A stretch of 64,000 nt of DNA from Branchipolynoe longqiensis. Taxonomy: Eukaryota > Annelida > Polychaeta > Phyllodocida > Polynoidae. Under the pieces are notes generated by a model that saw nothing but the letters and a program-made list of their open reading frames with translations, was not told the DNA's origin and searched no databases. The position numbers were made by a program, and so were the translations under genes. This document shows, piece after piece, positions 62,586 through 64,000 of this stretch. The stretch is from contig CM059194.1 of NCBI GenBank assembly GCA_030323885.1, forward strand, positions 5,664,186 to 5,728,185, in the 5' to 3' direction. Within the stretch, counting starts at the first letter, position 1. Each line of letters starts with the position of its first letter.

Positions 62586-62587
62586 AT
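62529..62587. repeat. (TA)n microsatellite
   Basis: AT dinucleotides with one TTTA interruption. Confidence 0.95.
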
Positions 62588-62842
62588 GAGACTGTCTCAA
62601 AAGGTGCTAAGCAATATGGGACAAAACTTTGTCAATTGTAACGATCAACACATTATCTGCTTATGCATTTGCTCAGGATAAACTGATTTGTTTTTTACAT
62701 GGTGTTTCATAATCCCAATAGAATACATATTGATTTAAAACAAATATCCTTGTGTTTTCAGTGTAACCGTTTCTGTGCTGTTTTGTGTCAATCGTTACAA
62801 TGGACAAACAACATTAGAGTTATCACCTTTTGAGACAGGCTC
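62588..62842. mobile_element. 255 bp MITE with GAG(A/C)CTGTCTCAAAAGGTG ends
   Basis: Left GAGACTGTCTCAAAAGGTG and right CACCTTTTGAGACAGGCTC are inverted with 18 of 19 matching. A second inner inverted pair, CAATTGTAACGAT / ATCGTTACAATGG, is also present. ATAT on both sides. No transposase; superfamily not assigned. Confidence 0.87.
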
Positions 62843-62846
62843 ATAT

Positions 62847-63032
62847 TTGTACAATAAAATGTCTCTAAATCGACCGATTTTGAATAGTCCATTTAGGGAG
62901 GTGGTCTGCTTAGGAAGTTTTCTTATCGTTACAATGGTATTGTATGGGCAATCGTTTAGAACCCAAATAAAGTGATCGATATAGGGGAGTGGTCGATCTG
63001 TGGAGGTGGTCGGTCAGTGAGGTATTACTGTA
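62847..63032. mobile_element. Mariner/pogo-like MITE, uninterrupted relative of 42,889
   Basis: AAAATGTCTCTAAATCGACC, GATTTTGAATAGTCCATTTA, AAATAAAGTGATCGATATAG and GTCAGTGAGGTATTACTGTA. Degenerate left TIR; right end TACTGTA. Confidence 0.8.
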
Positions 63033-63054
63033 TGTATATATATATATATATATC

Positions 63055-63230
63055 CTCTGGCGTGAGTGAGGTTAGCCGTGTCCCTTAGGGGTAGGGAGGG
63101 CCGGTGGTGGCGCCACCAGTCACAAGTGTGACGTACAGGCGGCAGAACATAGAAAAAACTGGTACAATATATTAACCAAGTAATTCCCTTCCGTGCTTTT
63201 ATACTCGCATAAATATACATCATATATATA
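63055..63230 (-). mobile_element. Family E element (minus)
   Basis: GGTGGCGCCACC at 63,106-63,117, AATTCCCTTCCGTGCTTTTA, TACTCGCATAAATATACATC; (TA)n tracts on both sides (63,032-63,052 and 63,222-63,247). Confidence 0.82.
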
Positions 63231-63323
63231 TATATATATATATATATGTAGATGCCAACGTGTGGTCACTGTATTATGCATATTTATACCTATATATTAC
63301 CTATATATAAAGAGCTCTTCACA

Positions 63324-63500
63324 TGTGACGTATAAGACTTACACGAGTATAAAGGCACGGAAGGGAAGATTCCCTATATTGATCACCCATATGTTGCATA
63401 CTACTTTATGGGTCACCCCTTTTCACTGTTGGGACAGGTGGCGCCACCACCTCCAACCCTTACCAGTGCCCTGAATATGCCGCAAATACTGTCACTCGCA
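63324..63500 (+). mobile_element. Family E element, inverted match of 24.5 kb copy
   Basis: GACTTACACGAGTATAAAGG, GGAAGGGAAGATTCCC, ATCACCCATATGTTGCATAC, palindrome GGTGGCGCCACC at 63,437-63,448, and GCAAATACTGTCACTCGC. Confidence 0.87.
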
Positions 63501-63564
63501 CACTGAAATTTCCATATGCCAGAGAATATATCATCTCAACTCACTTCCTTGTCTTGTCTCCTTA

Positions 63565-63830
63565 AATACTCACATTGATCTGACTAATACTGATCTCGTT
63601 ATATGACACTACTTTTACCATATTGCTATGGCACATTTGGGTTACAGAATTGCATTGTGTTACATGGTGCAAATTGTGTATTCAACAGTTATTGTATGCC
63701 ATATTCTTTGCCATATTCTTTACCTTTTTTGTAAATAAACCTGAATTGAAAAATGGCTGGAAGACCAGTGCTTCGGCACTGACAAAAGACTTATTCAGCA
63801 GAATAAACATATTTACCCCAACAAAATTGT
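63565..63830 (+). repeat. Dispersed repeat K, long copy
   Basis: TACTCACATTGATCTGACTA, TTGTGTTACATGGTGCAAAT, TGTAAATAAACCTGAATTGA, GGCTGGAAGACCAGTGC and AATAAACATATTTACCCC; matches 37,296-37,560 inverted. Confidence 0.85.
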
Positions 63831-64000
63831 ATTGTAGCAAAGACTATATATATACATGTATGAAGAGTTCTTTCCCAAAACATTGTTTGTGATTGTTTGT
63901 TTATGCTGTATAAGAATTATACGCGGAATATCTCCTATATGCATATATGTGTGTGTGTATATGTGAGTATACAGGTATAAATGCAGATCGTCACCCAACA

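Overview
This window looks like gene-poor nuclear DNA from an invertebrate animal, probably marine. The evidence is tRNA-derived SINEs, several kinds of non-LTR retrotransposon remnant, solo LTRs of Ty3/gypsy type, terminal-inverted-repeat (TIR) elements of the TA and TTAA insertion types, and very many mini- and microsatellites. Nothing bacterial or viral-genome-like is present: there are no operons, ribosome binding sites or long unique ORFs. I cannot place the species; a lophotrochozoan or an invertebrate deuterostome would both fit. I find no convincing intact protein gene. All recognisable coding sequence is the decayed 3' part of LINE retrotransposons. Two short stretches (about 38,131-38,295 and 47,869-48,099) are protein-like and could be single exons, at low confidence.

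Layout. 1-7.7 kb: SINE fragments, two minisatellites (one split by a LINE derivative), and a SINE split by an LTR remnant. 7.7-10 kb: a TTAA element hosting two foldback elements. 10.8-14.2 kb: a 0.7 kb polypyrimidine tract, a 1.4 kb CATACCGC-type array and a TTGATTGA array. 14.3-17.2 kb: a tandem SINE-C locus invaded by a mariner-like MITE and two other SINEs, then a TTAA element invaded by a LINE. 19.4-23.5 kb: a 4.1 kb satellite whose higher-order period changes along its length. 23.8-28.1 kb: a cluster of short elements (family E) beside (TA)n tracts, with a non-autonomous LINE. 28.8-35.3 kb: minisatellites and a complete solo LTR. 35.4-40.7 kb: foldback elements, an LTR inside a SINE, and an intact TTAA element. 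41-50 kb: LINE remnants, MITEs and SINEs. 50.9-63.5 kb: more family E, then almost continuous minisatellite from 53.6 to 59.8 kb, another nested TTAA element and a last family E cluster.

The main theme is transposon archaeology. Many insertions can be proven inside the window because target-site duplications (TSDs) survive, and sometimes a paralogous empty site lies elsewhere in the same 64 kb. The most unusual material is a group of TIR 'foldback' elements. They share a design rather than a sequence: TTAA-like flanks, termini often reading GGCCCTGTCACAC or close, and an interior filled with a private short array (about 10-11 bp) that resembles the inner part of that element's own terminus. 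Second is family E, short elements carrying the perfect palindrome GGTGGCGCCACC, two copies of which sit between unusually long direct repeats (71 and 35 bp). Family names (SINE-A/B/C/R, LINE-M/J/C/G, TTAA-D, E, FB) are local labels. Array boundaries and periods were read by eye and may be off by some bases.
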